From DATKZS01 sp035527835 [NCBI: bacterium] (GTDB lineage Bacteria; RBG-13-61-14): a stretch of 30,509 nt of DNA. Positions within the stretch are counted from its first letter, which is position 1; every line of letters starts with the position of its first letter. The stretch covers positions 1 through 30,509 of the forward strand of contig DATKZS010000075.1 in assembly GCA_035527835.1 (NCBI GenBank), in the 5' to 3' direction. Below are positions 1 through 7,531 of this stretch, in pieces. Both the position numbers and the translations under genes were made by a program. The notes beneath the pieces are model-generated. The model made no database searches, was not told the origin of the DNA, and saw only the letters and a program-made list of their open reading frames with translations.

Positions 1-73
1 CCTAGTTTCCAATAACTCCGGAAATGAGGCTGATAAAACGCTGCCTCTCCCAAAGTACAGATAAAACAAAAAC

Positions 74-176
74 CTTTGCGCTCTTTGCGTCTTTGCGCTG
101 AAAAAAATCTTTCATGCGATTTGTGTTTTGGACAGCAATGAATAAAACTCTGTGCTCTCTGCGCCTCGGTGTGAGA
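74..176. repeat. Two direct copies of a 'TTTGCG'-type intergenic repeat
   Basis: Two related stretches lie at 74-103 and 148-176. Each is built from iterated units of the type CTTTGCG / CTCTGCG and ends in a purine run (CTGAAA or TGTGAGA). They sit in the leader upstream of the phosphatase-like gene, and no ORF with a convincing start covers them. They resemble, in style, the other iterated-unit elements in this window. No function can be read from the sequence. Confidence 0.5.
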
Positions 177-214
177 CAAATCTCTTGAAATTAAAATTGG
201 CCTCGGGAAGAATA

Positions 215-1588
215 ATGACCGCGACCGAAAAAAAGAAGGGAAAAATAATCAGGGCCATCCTGGTCGCCGCCGCCCTGGCCGCCTTCGGCGCCGGCGCATT
301 CCTCGCCTGGCATCAGACCCAAAAAGGACCCTCCATCGTCCTCGTCGGCATGGACGCCCTCGATTGGAAAATCCTGGACCCCCTCCTCAAGGAGGGCAAG
401 CTCCCGCATTTCCAGGCCCTCATTGACCGCGGCGTGCACGGCGAGCTCATCACCTTGCAGTCCACCTACATCTCCGCCTCCATCTGGAACACCATTCTCA
501 CCGGGAAAATACCGGCCCACCACGGCATCCACGGCTTCGTCACCACCCAGGGCTTCGCCTTCAACTCCACCGCGCGCATCACCAAGTTCCTGCCCCAGAT
601 CCTGTCCGACCAGGGAATCGTCACCGCCGCCATCGGGTTCTGGGCCACCTGGCCCGCCGACAAGATCAGCGGATACATCGTCTCCGACCTCGCCAGCTAC
701 GGACGCTTCAAGGACTTGAACCCCGCCGTCAACAAGAACGTCCGCGACTATAACTACCTGAAAGACATCCAGCGCGTCACCTGGCCCGAGGACCTGCTAA
801 ATGAGATCCTGCCCGTCATGCTCAGCCCCGGCCAGGTCCCGCGATCCGTCTATGAGCGAGTCCTCTCCATGACCGATCCCCGGTGGGAAGAGTTCAAGAA
901 GATCGAGGAGGTTCAAAGGGACAGCGACCTGTCGCTCCTCAAGTTCTCCGTGGTCACCGATTACAACTTTCACCGCGCCGGCCTCGAAATCATCCGCCGC
1001 CACCACCCCAGGGCCTACATGATCTATTTCCAGGGGCCCGACATCATGGAGCACTTCTTCTGGAAATACATGGAGCCCGAGTACTTCCAGGACCATGTCA
1101 CCCCCGAACAGGCCCAACGCTTCGGAGAGGTGATCCGCAATTACTATATCTTCATGGACGGACTCCTCGGCGAAACCATGGCCGCCGCCGACAAAAACGC
1201 CCTCGTCGTTCTCTGCTCCGACCACGGACAGAATCGAGTCTCCTACTGGGGACAGGACGCCACGCATTCCGGAGAGCACTGCGTCACCCGGCCCCCCGGC
1301 GTCTTCATCATCGCCGGACCCGGGGTCGCCGTCGAGCCCGATAAAAAAATCTCCGGACCCGAGGTCGTTGACATCGCACCCACCCTCCTCTACCTCCTCG
1401 GACTGCCCATCGGAAAGGACATGGACGGAATGGTCGCCATCCAGCTCGTCACCGACGAATTCAAGAAAAACCACGAGCTGCGCTACATCCCCACCTACGA
1501 CAAAGACCTCGAACGCAAGGAAGAGACCTTCTCGCCCCTCGACCAGGAGATCAAGTCAAGACTCAGGGCCATCGGATACGTTGATTGA
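215..1588 (+). CDS. Membrane-anchored alkaline-phosphatase-superfamily hydrolase (type I phosphodiesterase/nucleotide pyrophosphatase-like)
   Basis: This protein of about 457 residues is expected to hydrolyse a phosphate mono- or diester; the substrate is unknown. ATG 215 was chosen because GGGAAG lies 4 bases upstream and a basic stretch (KKKGK) followed by one hydrophobic helix (about residues 10-33) begins there. A GTG at 152 would add 21 unlikely residues. The topology is therefore an N-terminal signal anchor with the catalytic domain outside the cytoplasm. Superfamily motifs are visible: metal-ligand Asp in VGMDALDW (D47), the nucleophile region ISASIWNTILTG, HHGIHGF, the GPDIMEHFFWKY segment, SDHG (D336, H337) and THSGEH near the C-terminus. 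The exact nucleophile (Ser or Thr) is not certain. It stands alone on the + strand. Related proteins are often annotated simply as alkaline phosphatase family protein; the assignment to the superfamily is firm, the reaction is not. Confidence 0.85.
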   Translation: MTATEKKKGKIIRAILVAAALAAFGAGAFLAWHQTQKGPSIVLVGMDALDWKILDPLLKEGKLPHFQALIDRGVHGELITLQSTYISASIWNTILTGKIPAHHGIHGFVTTQGFAFNSTARITKFLPQILSDQGIVTAAIGFWATWPADKISGYIVSDLASYGRFKDLNPAVNKNVRDYNYLKDIQRVTWPEDLLNEILPVMLSPGQVPRSVYERVLSMTDPRWEEFKKIEEVQRDSDLSLLKFSVVTDYNFHRAGLEIIRRHHPRAYMIYFQGPDIMEHFFWKYMEPEYFQDHVTPEQAQRFGEVIRNYYIFMDGLLGETMAAADKNALVVLCSDHGQNRVSYWGQDATHSGEHCVTRPPGVFIIAGPGVAVEPDKKISGPEVVDIAPTLLYLLGLPIGKDMDGMVAIQLVTDEFKKNHELRYIPTYDKDLERKEETFSPLDQEIKSRLRAIGYVD

Positions 1589-1659
1589 GAAAGTCCTTCA
1601 GAATCATTAAGGGTTCTCTGCACTCGAGAGTGGATCATCCTCAGGCTGGGCTAAAGAAT

Positions 1660-1885
1660 TTACACGGATGAACACGGATGAGACGGATGACACGGATCCG
1701 GACAATGTTTGGGGGCAATTATCCGTGACATCCGTTATCATCCGTGGGCTTAAGGAAGAGGATGAATTGCCATGACCGGAAGCGGACCGGCTCGATTGAT
1801 GCCTACGGATGGAAGACGGATCACACGGATACTCTGTCCTTCCGATCCGTGAAATCCGTTTTAATCCGTTCCATCCGTGTAAAAA
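1660..1885. repeat. Nested inverted-repeat array of ACACGGATG-type units
   Basis: Four arms are made of iterated (A)CACGGAT(G/T)A units: CGGAT sense at 1661-1700, ATCCG antisense at 1720-1748, sense at 1804-1830 and antisense at 1844-1882. Inner arms can pair locally, and the outermost arms (1660-1700 with 1845-1885) can pair over their whole length because the order of the units is mirrored. The same unit family recurs at 7436-7514 and 17481-17546, always between genes. Confidence 0.75.
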
Positions 1886-1984
1886 TTCTTCGCGGCGCCT
1901 AGGCGTATCCATCCACTTTGCAGGGCACGGAGCCAAAAAACGGAACCTTTTCCCCGCCCGGGTATCTTAGAGTTGTGCCCTAGC

Positions 1985-1999
1985 GCGGCCTAAGGCCGC
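1985..1999. repeat. Short GC palindrome
   Basis: A perfect 6-bp stem with a 3-base loop, GCGGCC-TAA-GGCCGC. A similar CGCGGC-AAAAG-GCCGCG hairpin lies at 17570-17586. There is no T-tract on either side, so a simple terminator is not supported. Confidence 0.45.
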
Positions 2000-2015
2000 A
2001 ACCAAAGAGTTTATT

Positions 2016-2080
2016 AACAAGGATAATCAGGATGTCAAGGATAAGATTTTTTCATCCTGAATATCCTTTATATCCTTGTT
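2016..2080. repeat. Long imperfect hairpin built from AAGGATA units
   Basis: The left arm (2016-2045) begins AACAAGGATAATCAGGATG and carries three AGGAT units. The right arm (2046-2080) ends ATATCCTTGTT and is its imperfect reverse complement, giving an arm of about 30 bases with almost no loop. There is a run of six T at the apex. It lies in the gap between the phosphatase gene and the sigma factor gene. It has the same architecture as, but a different sequence from, the CGGAT elements. Confidence 0.7.
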
Positions 2081-2560
2081 CATTCATTCTTTCAGCCGGT
2101 TGCGCATGATTTCGCTAAAAGCGCAAAGAAATTTATGCATCTTGCATTAGTAGTACAGGGGTTGACCTTCCCCGAACAATGACCACGTTTAAGGTAGAAG
2201 AACCGAACTTGGCGACTAGGCAATTATTTCCAGATTCCCGCGCCGTTTCGGAACATATTTCGTGACCGGGACCGGGAACCGGGAAATCTCGGCCATGGCG
2301 AACAGGAAAAAATGTCCAGACCAGCCGGTTAGTCCGGTGGCGGAGCGGATCAAGTTAAATTAGGAATTTCAACCGGTTGAGGGCGACGACCGAAAACGAG
2401 GCGCAGTGGTCCGGGCCGGGGAATTAAAATTTTCTTAGCTTGGCCGCGATCAGGGCACGAGGTTTGAATCATTAGCCAGGCAAGGCCACGGGCCTGCCGC
2501 GCTAAACAGGGAGTGTGACATCAGCAAGGAGACCGGCAGTACGCGCAAGAGGTACATTTA

Positions 2561-3745
2561 ATGAGAGTAAAAGAGAGAGAGATCGAGGAGTATGAAGTGA
2601 AGGACGAGGTCTCCGACGAGTTCCCCGAAGAAGTTAACGCTGCCGAGGACAAGATCGAGGAGGAAGTGCCCGTCGAGACGGTCGAGGAGCGTCCCGCCGA
2701 TGCCCGCAACGACGCGCTTTATATTTACCTCCAGGAAATGGACACGGTTGACCTGTTCACCCCCGAAAAGGAAGTCGAGAAGGCCCGCGAGGTCTTCGAG
2801 GCCAAGGCCGAGGTCATTGACATCCTCGATACCCTGGCCTTTGTCCCCGATTCCGCCGACGTGACCGAGGCCAAGATCCACGCCGTGGTGGGCAAGCTCG
2901 AAAAATATCAGCGCGAGCTCCGCCGCAAGGCCGGCCGCTCCGTCACCAGGGACCTGGGAATCCCGCCCCGCGAGATCGCCCCTACCTTGAAGCGCCTGAA
3001 AATCGCCCACCGCCGCCTCGTGCTCAAAAGAAACGAGTTCGTCGAGGCCAACCTCCGCCTGGTGGTCAAGATCGCCAACCGCTACCGAAACCGGCTGCTC
3101 CCGACCTCCGACCTCATCCAGGAGGGCAACCTCGGCCTCATCCGCGCCGTGGAGAAGTTCGATTACAGAAAGGGCTTCAAGTTCTCCAGCTACGCCACCT
3201 GGTGGATCCACCAGTCCATCATCCGGGCCATCGCCGAGAAGAGCAAGCTCATCAAGGTCCCGGTCTATCTGAACGACCGCATCCGCCGCCTCGACAAGGA
3301 AACCCGACGCCTCTCCCGCGAGCTGGAAAAGGACCCGTGCGTCAACGAGCTCGCAACCAGCCTCGAAATGGAGGAAAAGGACGTGCTCGGGCTGATCCAG
3401 ATGTCACGCGAGCCCGTGTCCCTCGAGACCCATCTCTCCGACATGGAGGAGATCGTCCTGGGCGACGTGCTCGAGGACACCAGGGTGGACCGAACCGACG
3501 AGTCCGTGCTCAAGTCCCTCATGTTCGAGGAGATCGAGGACGCGCTCCGTACCCTGTCCCCCAAGGAGGAGATGATCGTCCGCATGCGCTTCGGAATCGG
3601 AATGGACACCGAGTACACCCTCGAGGAAATCGGCAACGCCTTCAACATCTCCCGCGAGCGCGTCCGCCAGATCGTCGAAAAAAGCCTGAAAAAGCTCCGC
3701 CACCCCACCAGGTGCGAGCTGCTCCAGAACTGCGCGAACAACTAG
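2561..3745 (+). CDS. RNA polymerase sigma factor, sigma-70 family (RpoD/group 2-like)
   Basis: This promoter-recognition subunit of RNA polymerase is 394 residues long. The first 45 residues are very acidic and there is no full region 1.1. Region 1.2 (DALYIYLQEMDTVDLFTPEKE) is at about 47-70. A charged spacer follows, then region 2 at about 155-235, with DLIQEGNLGLIRAVEKFD (core binding) and FSSYATWWIHQSIIRAIAE (-10 recognition and melting). Region 3 runs from about 235 to 300. Region 4, at about 320-390, contains a helix-turn-helix in YTLEEIGNAFNISRERVRQI followed by KSLKKLRHPTR. ATG 2561 is preceded by AGAGG at 8 bases. The protein is shorter than typical RpoD and the spacer differs, so an alternative (group 2, stress or developmental) sigma factor is more likely than the housekeeping one; this is inference. 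It converges on the - strand gene at 3783. Confidence 0.92.
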   Translation: MRVKEREIEEYEVKDEVSDEFPEEVNAAEDKIEEEVPVETVEERPADARNDALYIYLQEMDTVDLFTPEKEVEKAREVFEAKAEVIDILDTLAFVPDSADVTEAKIHAVVGKLEKYQRELRRKAGRSVTRDLGIPPREIAPTLKRLKIAHRRLVLKRNEFVEANLRLVVKIANRYRNRLLPTSDLIQEGNLGLIRAVEKFDYRKGFKFSSYATWWIHQSIIRAIAEKSKLIKVPVYLNDRIRRLDKETRRLSRELEKDPCVNELATSLEMEEKDVLGLIQMSREPVSLETHLSDMEEIVLGDVLEDTRVDRTDESVLKSLMFEEIEDALRTLSPKEEMIVRMRFGIGMDTEYTLEEIGNAFNISRERVRQIVEKSLKKLRHPTRCELLQNCANN

Positions 3746-3780
3746 TCCTTCACCCGGACGGCCCCGGCGGACCGGAAGGA
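3746..3780. terminator. Possible hairpin between convergent genes
   Basis: The 37-bp gap between the two convergent stop codons contains a possible stem of TCCTT..CCGG (3746-3757) with CCGG-AAGGA (3772-3780). There is no T-tract on either strand, so this is only a candidate bidirectional terminator. Confidence 0.25.
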
Positions 3781-3782
3781 AA

Positions 3783-5414
3783 TCAGAGGCCGTCCGACCG
3801 CTTGATCATGGCGGACGCGCTCGGGAGCTCAATGCGCGGGCCGAGCACTTCCTTGATCAGGTCCGCGACCCTCAACAGATCCCCGTGCCTCAGCCATCCC
3901 AAATAGAACTCCGGCCCCAAATAGAAGTCCTGCAAGGGGCCCAGGTAAATGCGCGAATTGGAGATCGAGATCCCCCTGATGTCGTCTACGCTTATTTTCC
4001 TCTCTCGGCGGTAAGGCCACAGCGTCCCCTTTACGCTCACGCCGCCGGGTCCGGCGTCAATGATCTGCCGGTTAAAAAGCTCGAGGAAAATACGCCAGAC
4101 AATTACACTCTCCAACGCGAGGCAGCCCAGGAAAATCCCCAAATACACCCAGAATTCCCTGCCAATGGAATGGTCTTGCAGCAACGTGACCAGGGGCAGA
4201 GCCAGAAGCCATAGGAAGACCGATCCAACAAGGACAAGCCCGGCATAGCCCGTCACGGTCCGGGGCTGGCGGCGGGGCTCGGACTCGATCAACATCCTCT
4301 CCCCCTCGCGCCGCACCCTGATGCGCGAGTCGCCCTCCGGCTCGGCCCCGGTTTCCTCCGGGCCCAATGCCTTGCCCAGGCTCCACAGCAAAAAGACAAC
4401 GTCGTCGGGCTTGAGGTCCGCATCCTCTCCGAAGGTGATTGTCCGCCCACCGTAGTCAAACGCCAGCGCGTTCCTCGGGTCCAGCATGTTGATCAGCTCA
4501 GGAAAAAAAGGCACATCATCGGCCGAGGTCCATCTGGCGATCACCTCATCGGCGCTGATGCGCGTGCCCGAGGAACCGAAGGCGCGGAGGTTGCGCACCT
4601 GACTGATTTTGTACCTTTTCCGGGACCTCGGCATGGAGGGAACATACCTGATCGAAAGCCAGCCCGGACTCGTGCTCACCTCGAACCGGCGGCGTGTGTA
4701 GCGCCAGCCCTGTACCCAGCAGATGGCCGCGCCCAGGGCGCTGCCCGAGATCAGCGAGATGGTCAAGGCCCCGCGCGAAGCGGTGGTGATGAAAATGTAA
4801 ATAAACCCCGCCAACGTGGCCGTGAGACAAAACGCCGCGCCATACAACAGCAGGCTGGCGGGATCGCCCACTTCCGTCATGAAAACCCACCCTTCCGGCG
4901 TGGATTTAAAAATAACCCTGGAACCCTCGCCCAGGGAGGGGCCGCTCCCGATGAGCCCAAGCTCTTCCCGCCGCTTCCGCGAAAAAAAACGGATCTCATC
5001 GGCCACCGCCGCCGCCTCGAAAATTCCCTCCAGCACTTTCGGGCCCGAGGAAAAATGCACGATCACCGTGCCCGTGCCTTTGGATTGATCATTGCTGGAA
5101 TAGAAAACCTCTACTTTGCGCACCTCCTTCAGGGGCAGACTCCAGTCCTTGAGCCTCCGGTTGACCGCGGCCGAGAGTCGGTCATTGGTTAGACAATAGG
5201 TCCTGGGAGCGACGGCAATCAGGCCCATCACCGTGAAAACGCCAGCTATTACGTGGGCCGATAAATGCGCACCCGCACCGCCTCCCAAGATTGAGATCAT
5301 TGCCGCGAGCCCTAAGAAAAAAATCAGGTGGGCGGAGCGGCGCTGGCCCAGATTGATCCGATGCGCGCTCTTTTGCGACCAGACCGCCTCGCTTTTATTT
5401 CCCTTCGTAATCAT
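3783..5414 (-). CDS. Multi-pass membrane protein with three TM-pair + PH-like modules, function unknown
   Basis: This 543-residue protein looks like three repeats of one module: a hydrophobic helix pair followed by a soluble beta-rich segment. Helix pairs are at about 28-65, 180-230 and 390-440. Each is followed by a segment with the same logic: a short strand, a basic stretch, then a (K/I)-x-(S/V)-x-(I/V)-x-x-(I/V) strand. Examples are LTNDRLSAAVNRRLKDWSLP..EVRKVEV in module 1, GWLSIRYVPSMPRSRKRYKI..VRNLRAF in module 2 and GGVSVKGTLWPYRRERKI..IRGISI in module 3. This resembles bacterial PH-domain membrane proteins (YdbT/bPH_2 type), but I recognise it only by architecture. No catalytic motif is visible. 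ATG 5414 has no good Shine-Dalgarno site, so the true start is uncertain; the next Met is at residue 38. It is convergent with the sigma factor gene and separated from the radical SAM gene upstream by a 542-bp gap. Confidence 0.65.
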   Translation of the reverse strand: MITKGNKSEAVWSQKSAHRINLGQRRSAHLIFFLGLAAMISILGGGAGAHLSAHVIAGVFTVMGLIAVAPRTYCLTNDRLSAAVNRRLKDWSLPLKEVRKVEVFYSSNDQSKGTGTVIVHFSSGPKVLEGIFEAAAVADEIRFFSRKRREELGLIGSGPSLGEGSRVIFKSTPEGWVFMTEVGDPASLLLYGAAFCLTATLAGFIYIFITTASRGALTISLISGSALGAAICWVQGWRYTRRRFEVSTSPGWLSIRYVPSMPRSRKRYKISQVRNLRAFGSSGTRISADEVIARWTSADDVPFFPELINMLDPRNALAFDYGGRTITFGEDADLKPDDVVFLLWSLGKALGPEETGAEPEGDSRIRVRREGERMLIESEPRRQPRTVTGYAGLVLVGSVFLWLLALPLVTLLQDHSIGREFWVYLGIFLGCLALESVIVWRIFLELFNRQIIDAGPGGVSVKGTLWPYRRERKISVDDIRGISISNSRIYLGPLQDFYLGPEFYLGWLRHGDLLRVADLIKEVLGPRIELPSASAMIKRSDGL

Positions 5415-5680
5415 CGAACTGCATCAATTCTGCCGGCCCCGCCAGGGACGGCTGAGATTTTCCCTGTCCCGGAGGGACAAAGACCCCATGGCCCCTTTCT
5501 GCCGGACTCATTGTATAGACCTCATTTCATGAATGCAACTCAACATAACCGGTAAAAATTACATCCCGGGTGCGACCATTTTACTAATAATAGAGGGGGA
5601 TGATTTTGGCGATCAGGGAAGATGGTTCGGGGGCGGCGCTGCCATACGCACGCGCATTTCCCGTGTCCGATTTCGCGTTC

Positions 5681-5747
5681 GGACGGGCGAACGCGGGTGG
5701 CCTGGACGGGCGAACGCGGGTGGCCGGACGGGCGAACGCGAAATGGC
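5681..5747. repeat. Three-copy 22/23-bp tandem repeat with internal palindrome
   Basis: Units start at 5681, 5704 and 5726. Each begins GGACGGGCGAACGCG and ends GTGGCC or ATGGCC. The first unit is preceded by CGCGTTCG, an exact inverted match to the CGAACGCG inside each unit, so hairpins can form. The degenerate flanks (GTGTCC..TTCGCG on the left; GTCGTGTCCCGG and GGATCGGACGCGG on the right) look like older, decayed copies. Confidence 0.75.
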
Positions 5748-5931
5748 CGTCGTGTCCCGGGGGCGAGGACGCGCGGATCGGACGCGGAAAAGACAACTCC
5801 CGGTTTTCATTGGAAACAGGCCCGGCAAAGCCGGGAAATTTTTCGCCGGAGCGCGTCCGTGTCCTTATTTTCAGGCCAGCCACCGGCGCCTCGCTCACAA
5901 TCACCATGAGCTCGGGCGCCGTCAGAAGGGG

Positions 5932-5951
5932 CGCGGGTGCCCTCACCCGCG
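5932..5951. repeat. Copy 1 of the 20-bp coding-invading palindrome (intergenic)
   Basis: A perfect 8-bp stem CGCGGGTG with CACCCGCG around the loop CCCT, preceded by GGGG as in other copies. It starts 5 bases downstream of the radical SAM stop codon (TAA 5959-5957), so in the mRNA it would form a hairpin at the 3' end. Five more copies are inside larB (24074) and cheA (27271, 27451, 27652, 27694). Confidence 0.8.
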
Positions 5952-5956
5952 TACTC

Positions 5957-7396
5957 TTATCCTGCCTCCCTCCTCAGTATGTCCCAATACGCCCCGCGGG
6001 CGCCTTTCTTGATGGCTTGGCCCAGGGGGCGGTTGTTGTTGTAGTTGTAGTTAGCCGCGAGCTGTTTTCGGGAGGCGAAGAGGAAGATGGGGTCGTCGGA
6101 GATGAGGCTGGCAAGATATGTTTCGGGGTCGGGCCCGAGTTTTTCGGAGACGAAGAAGACGGGCTTGAGCAGCGCGTCGTTGTGGCGGACCGCGCCGTGG
6201 AGCGCGGGGTTCTGGTCCATGGGCCCGGCGGCGCTGACCATTGCGCCCAGCGCGGTCCCGGCAAAGACGCGGACGCCGAAGCTGACGCCCACGCGGTCCG
6301 GCCGGAGGCGTTTCATGCGCTTCACGGTCTGGGCCATGGTCTTTCCGGTCTCGCCGGGCCCGCCGATCAGGAGGTCGTACATGAAGACGATGCCGGCTTG
6401 GCGGCACGCCCGGGCGCAGGTCTCGAGGGCGTCGGGCCCGAACTCGCGGCCGAGCGCGTGGAGCATGGCCGCGCTGGCGGAGTCCACGCTGAAGTCAATG
6501 CCGGCGCACCCGGAAGCGGCCATGAGGCTGGCGAGGTCCGGGTCCATGGGATCGGGCAGGGCGTAGGTGTACCACTTGATCTTGCCGGAGAGGCCGGCCC
6601 GGATGATGGCTCGGCACACGGCCTCCGCGTGGCGGCGGGACAGGTTGAACTCCGGATCGCACAGGTGGATGGCGGATACGCCTTGCCTGGCGAGGCGCGC
6701 GATTTCCTCCGCCACGCTCTCCGGCTCGCGGAAGCGGATGCTCCGGCCCTTGGCCAACGGGTCCGCGCAGTAGATGCACTTCTTGTTGCAGCCGCGCTGG
6801 GTCTCGATATTGCCCTGGCCGCCCATCCGGAAGTAGCGGGGCAGGTCCAGCGTATCGCGGACCGGCGCGGCCACGTGTTTGAGAGCAATAGCGGCGGGCG
6901 GAGGGGCCTTCTCCCCGGGCCGGACCAGGCCTTCGATTCCATCGGGGGTCTTGCCGGCGGCGATCATCTCGCAGAGACGCGGGAACGATTCCTCGCCGTC
7001 GCCGGAGAGCCCGTAGTCCGCGCCCAGGTAGGCGAGCGTTGCCTCCGGCGCGATGGAGAAGCCGACGCCCCCGAGCACGACGGGCGCGTCGGTGGCCTCC
7101 TTGATCGCGCGCACGATGTTGCGCAGAGGCGGGAGCAGGAAGGCGCGGCTCGCGTAATAGCAGTCGTCGAGGTTGCGCACGGTGAGGCCGATGATGGATG
7201 GCCGGCTCTGTTCCACGGCCCTGCCCACCGCGGCGGCGCTATTCTCCCACGAGAGGTCGAGGATGGAGCAGGCGATGCCGCGGCGGCCCAGCGCCTCGGC
7301 CACCAGTTCGAGCCCGAGCGGCCCGACCGGCGGCTTCATGCGGTTTCCGTTGATGAGCAGGACCCGGGCCGCCCGCGATTTATTTGGTTCCATCAT
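5957..7396 (-). CDS. Radical SAM protein with N-terminal B12-binding-type domain
   Basis: This is a predicted cytoplasmic [4Fe-4S] radical enzyme of 479 residues. The N-terminal region (about 10-165) has the Rossmann-like cobalamin-binding fold pattern (RVLLINGN..PPVGPLGLELVAEAL; PSIIGLTVR; APVVLGGVGFSIAPEATLAYLGADYGLSGDGEE). It lacks the classical DxHxxG histidine, as is common in this class. The radical SAM core starts at about 195 with QRGCNKKCIYC, giving cluster ligands C203, C207 and C210 (CX3CX2C). It continues with an SAM-binding-like segment and IDFSVDSAS, then YDLLIGGPGET. The C-terminal part is unassigned and contains an Asn/Tyr-rich stretch (NYNYNNN). Start ATG 7396 has GAGG upstream. 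The substrate cannot be inferred from its neighbours, which are a hydrolase and a membrane protein separated by repeats. Confidence 0.88.
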   Translation of the reverse strand: MMEPNKSRAARVLLINGNRMKPPVGPLGLELVAEALGRRGIACSILDLSWENSAAAVGRAVEQSRPSIIGLTVRNLDDCYYASRAFLLPPLRNIVRAIKEATDAPVVLGGVGFSIAPEATLAYLGADYGLSGDGEESFPRLCEMIAAGKTPDGIEGLVRPGEKAPPPAAIALKHVAAPVRDTLDLPRYFRMGGQGNIETQRGCNKKCIYCADPLAKGRSIRFREPESVAEEIARLARQGVSAIHLCDPEFNLSRRHAEAVCRAIIRAGLSGKIKWYTYALPDPMDPDLASLMAASGCAGIDFSVDSASAAMLHALGREFGPDALETCARACRQAGIVFMYDLLIGGPGETGKTMAQTVKRMKRLRPDRVGVSFGVRVFAGTALGAMVSAAGPMDQNPALHGAVRHNDALLKPVFFVSEKLGPDPETYLASLISDDPIFLFASRKQLAANYNYNNNRPLGQAIKKGARGAYWDILRREAG

Positions 7397-7435
7397 CAGA
7401 TCAGCCTCAACTTATTTTAGACGACAAAAAGGAAA

Positions 7436-7514
7436 CCACGGATGAACACAGATTAACACGGATAAGATGGGACAGAGAAATAATTCATCCGTGTTCATCT
7501 GTGTTAATCTGTGG
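7436..7514. repeat. Long inverted repeat of ACACGGATG/ACACAGATT units
   Basis: The left arm (7436-7466) is CCACGGATGAACACAG followed by ATTAACACGGATAAG. The right arm (7483-7514) is its near reverse complement and ends TTAATCTGTGG. It lies between the stop of the hydrolase gene (7532) and the start of the radical SAM gene (7396), both on the - strand. It belongs to the same family as 1660-1885 and 17481-17546. Confidence 0.8.
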
Positions 7515-7531
7515 TTGAAAAATGCGGCTTC

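Larger units (their letters stand above)
1589..2560. other. 972-bp gene-free region with several hairpin repeats
   Basis: No ORF here has protein-like composition. The left part holds a nested array of CGGAT-type repeats (1660-1885), a short palindrome GCGGCC-TAA-GGCCGC (1985-1999) and an AT-rich long hairpin (2016-2080). The right part (2090-2560) is the leader of the sigma factor gene. It contains a TTGACC box (2162-2167) without a clear -10 partner, an AT-rich patch (about 2420-2440) and three CCGGTT occurrences. A long regulated leader or a small RNA is possible, but I see no structure firm enough to call one. Confidence 0.6.
5415..5956. other. 542-bp gap with tandem repeat and palindrome, no gene seen
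   Basis: This lies between the 3' end of the radical SAM gene and the start of the membrane protein gene. The strip next to 5414 is AT-rich. On the - strand it carries a TACAAT box (5510-5515) that could act as a -10, but with a poor -35 (TTGCAT at 17 bases). The middle holds a three-copy tandem repeat (5681-5747), and the right end a 20-bp palindrome (5932-5951). Long open frames across 5533-6012 and 5600-7420 are by-products of high GC and of the antisense of the radical SAM gene. Confidence 0.55.

Noticed and set aside
1660-1885. CRISPR array
   Set aside because: The repeated units are only about 8-10 bases, are mirrored rather than direct, and there are no regular unique spacers or cas genes.
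2162-2192. Sigma-70 promoter TTGACC..GTTTAA upstream of the sigma factor
   Set aside because: The -10 match is poor and spacing is about 19; it is about 370 bases from the start codon.
5600-7420. 606-residue open frame on the + strand
   Set aside because: It runs mostly antisense to the radical SAM gene, which has intact family motifs. Its composition (Gly/Ala/Val/Glu runs) is typical of antisense frames in GC-rich DNA, and its start lies in a repeat region.
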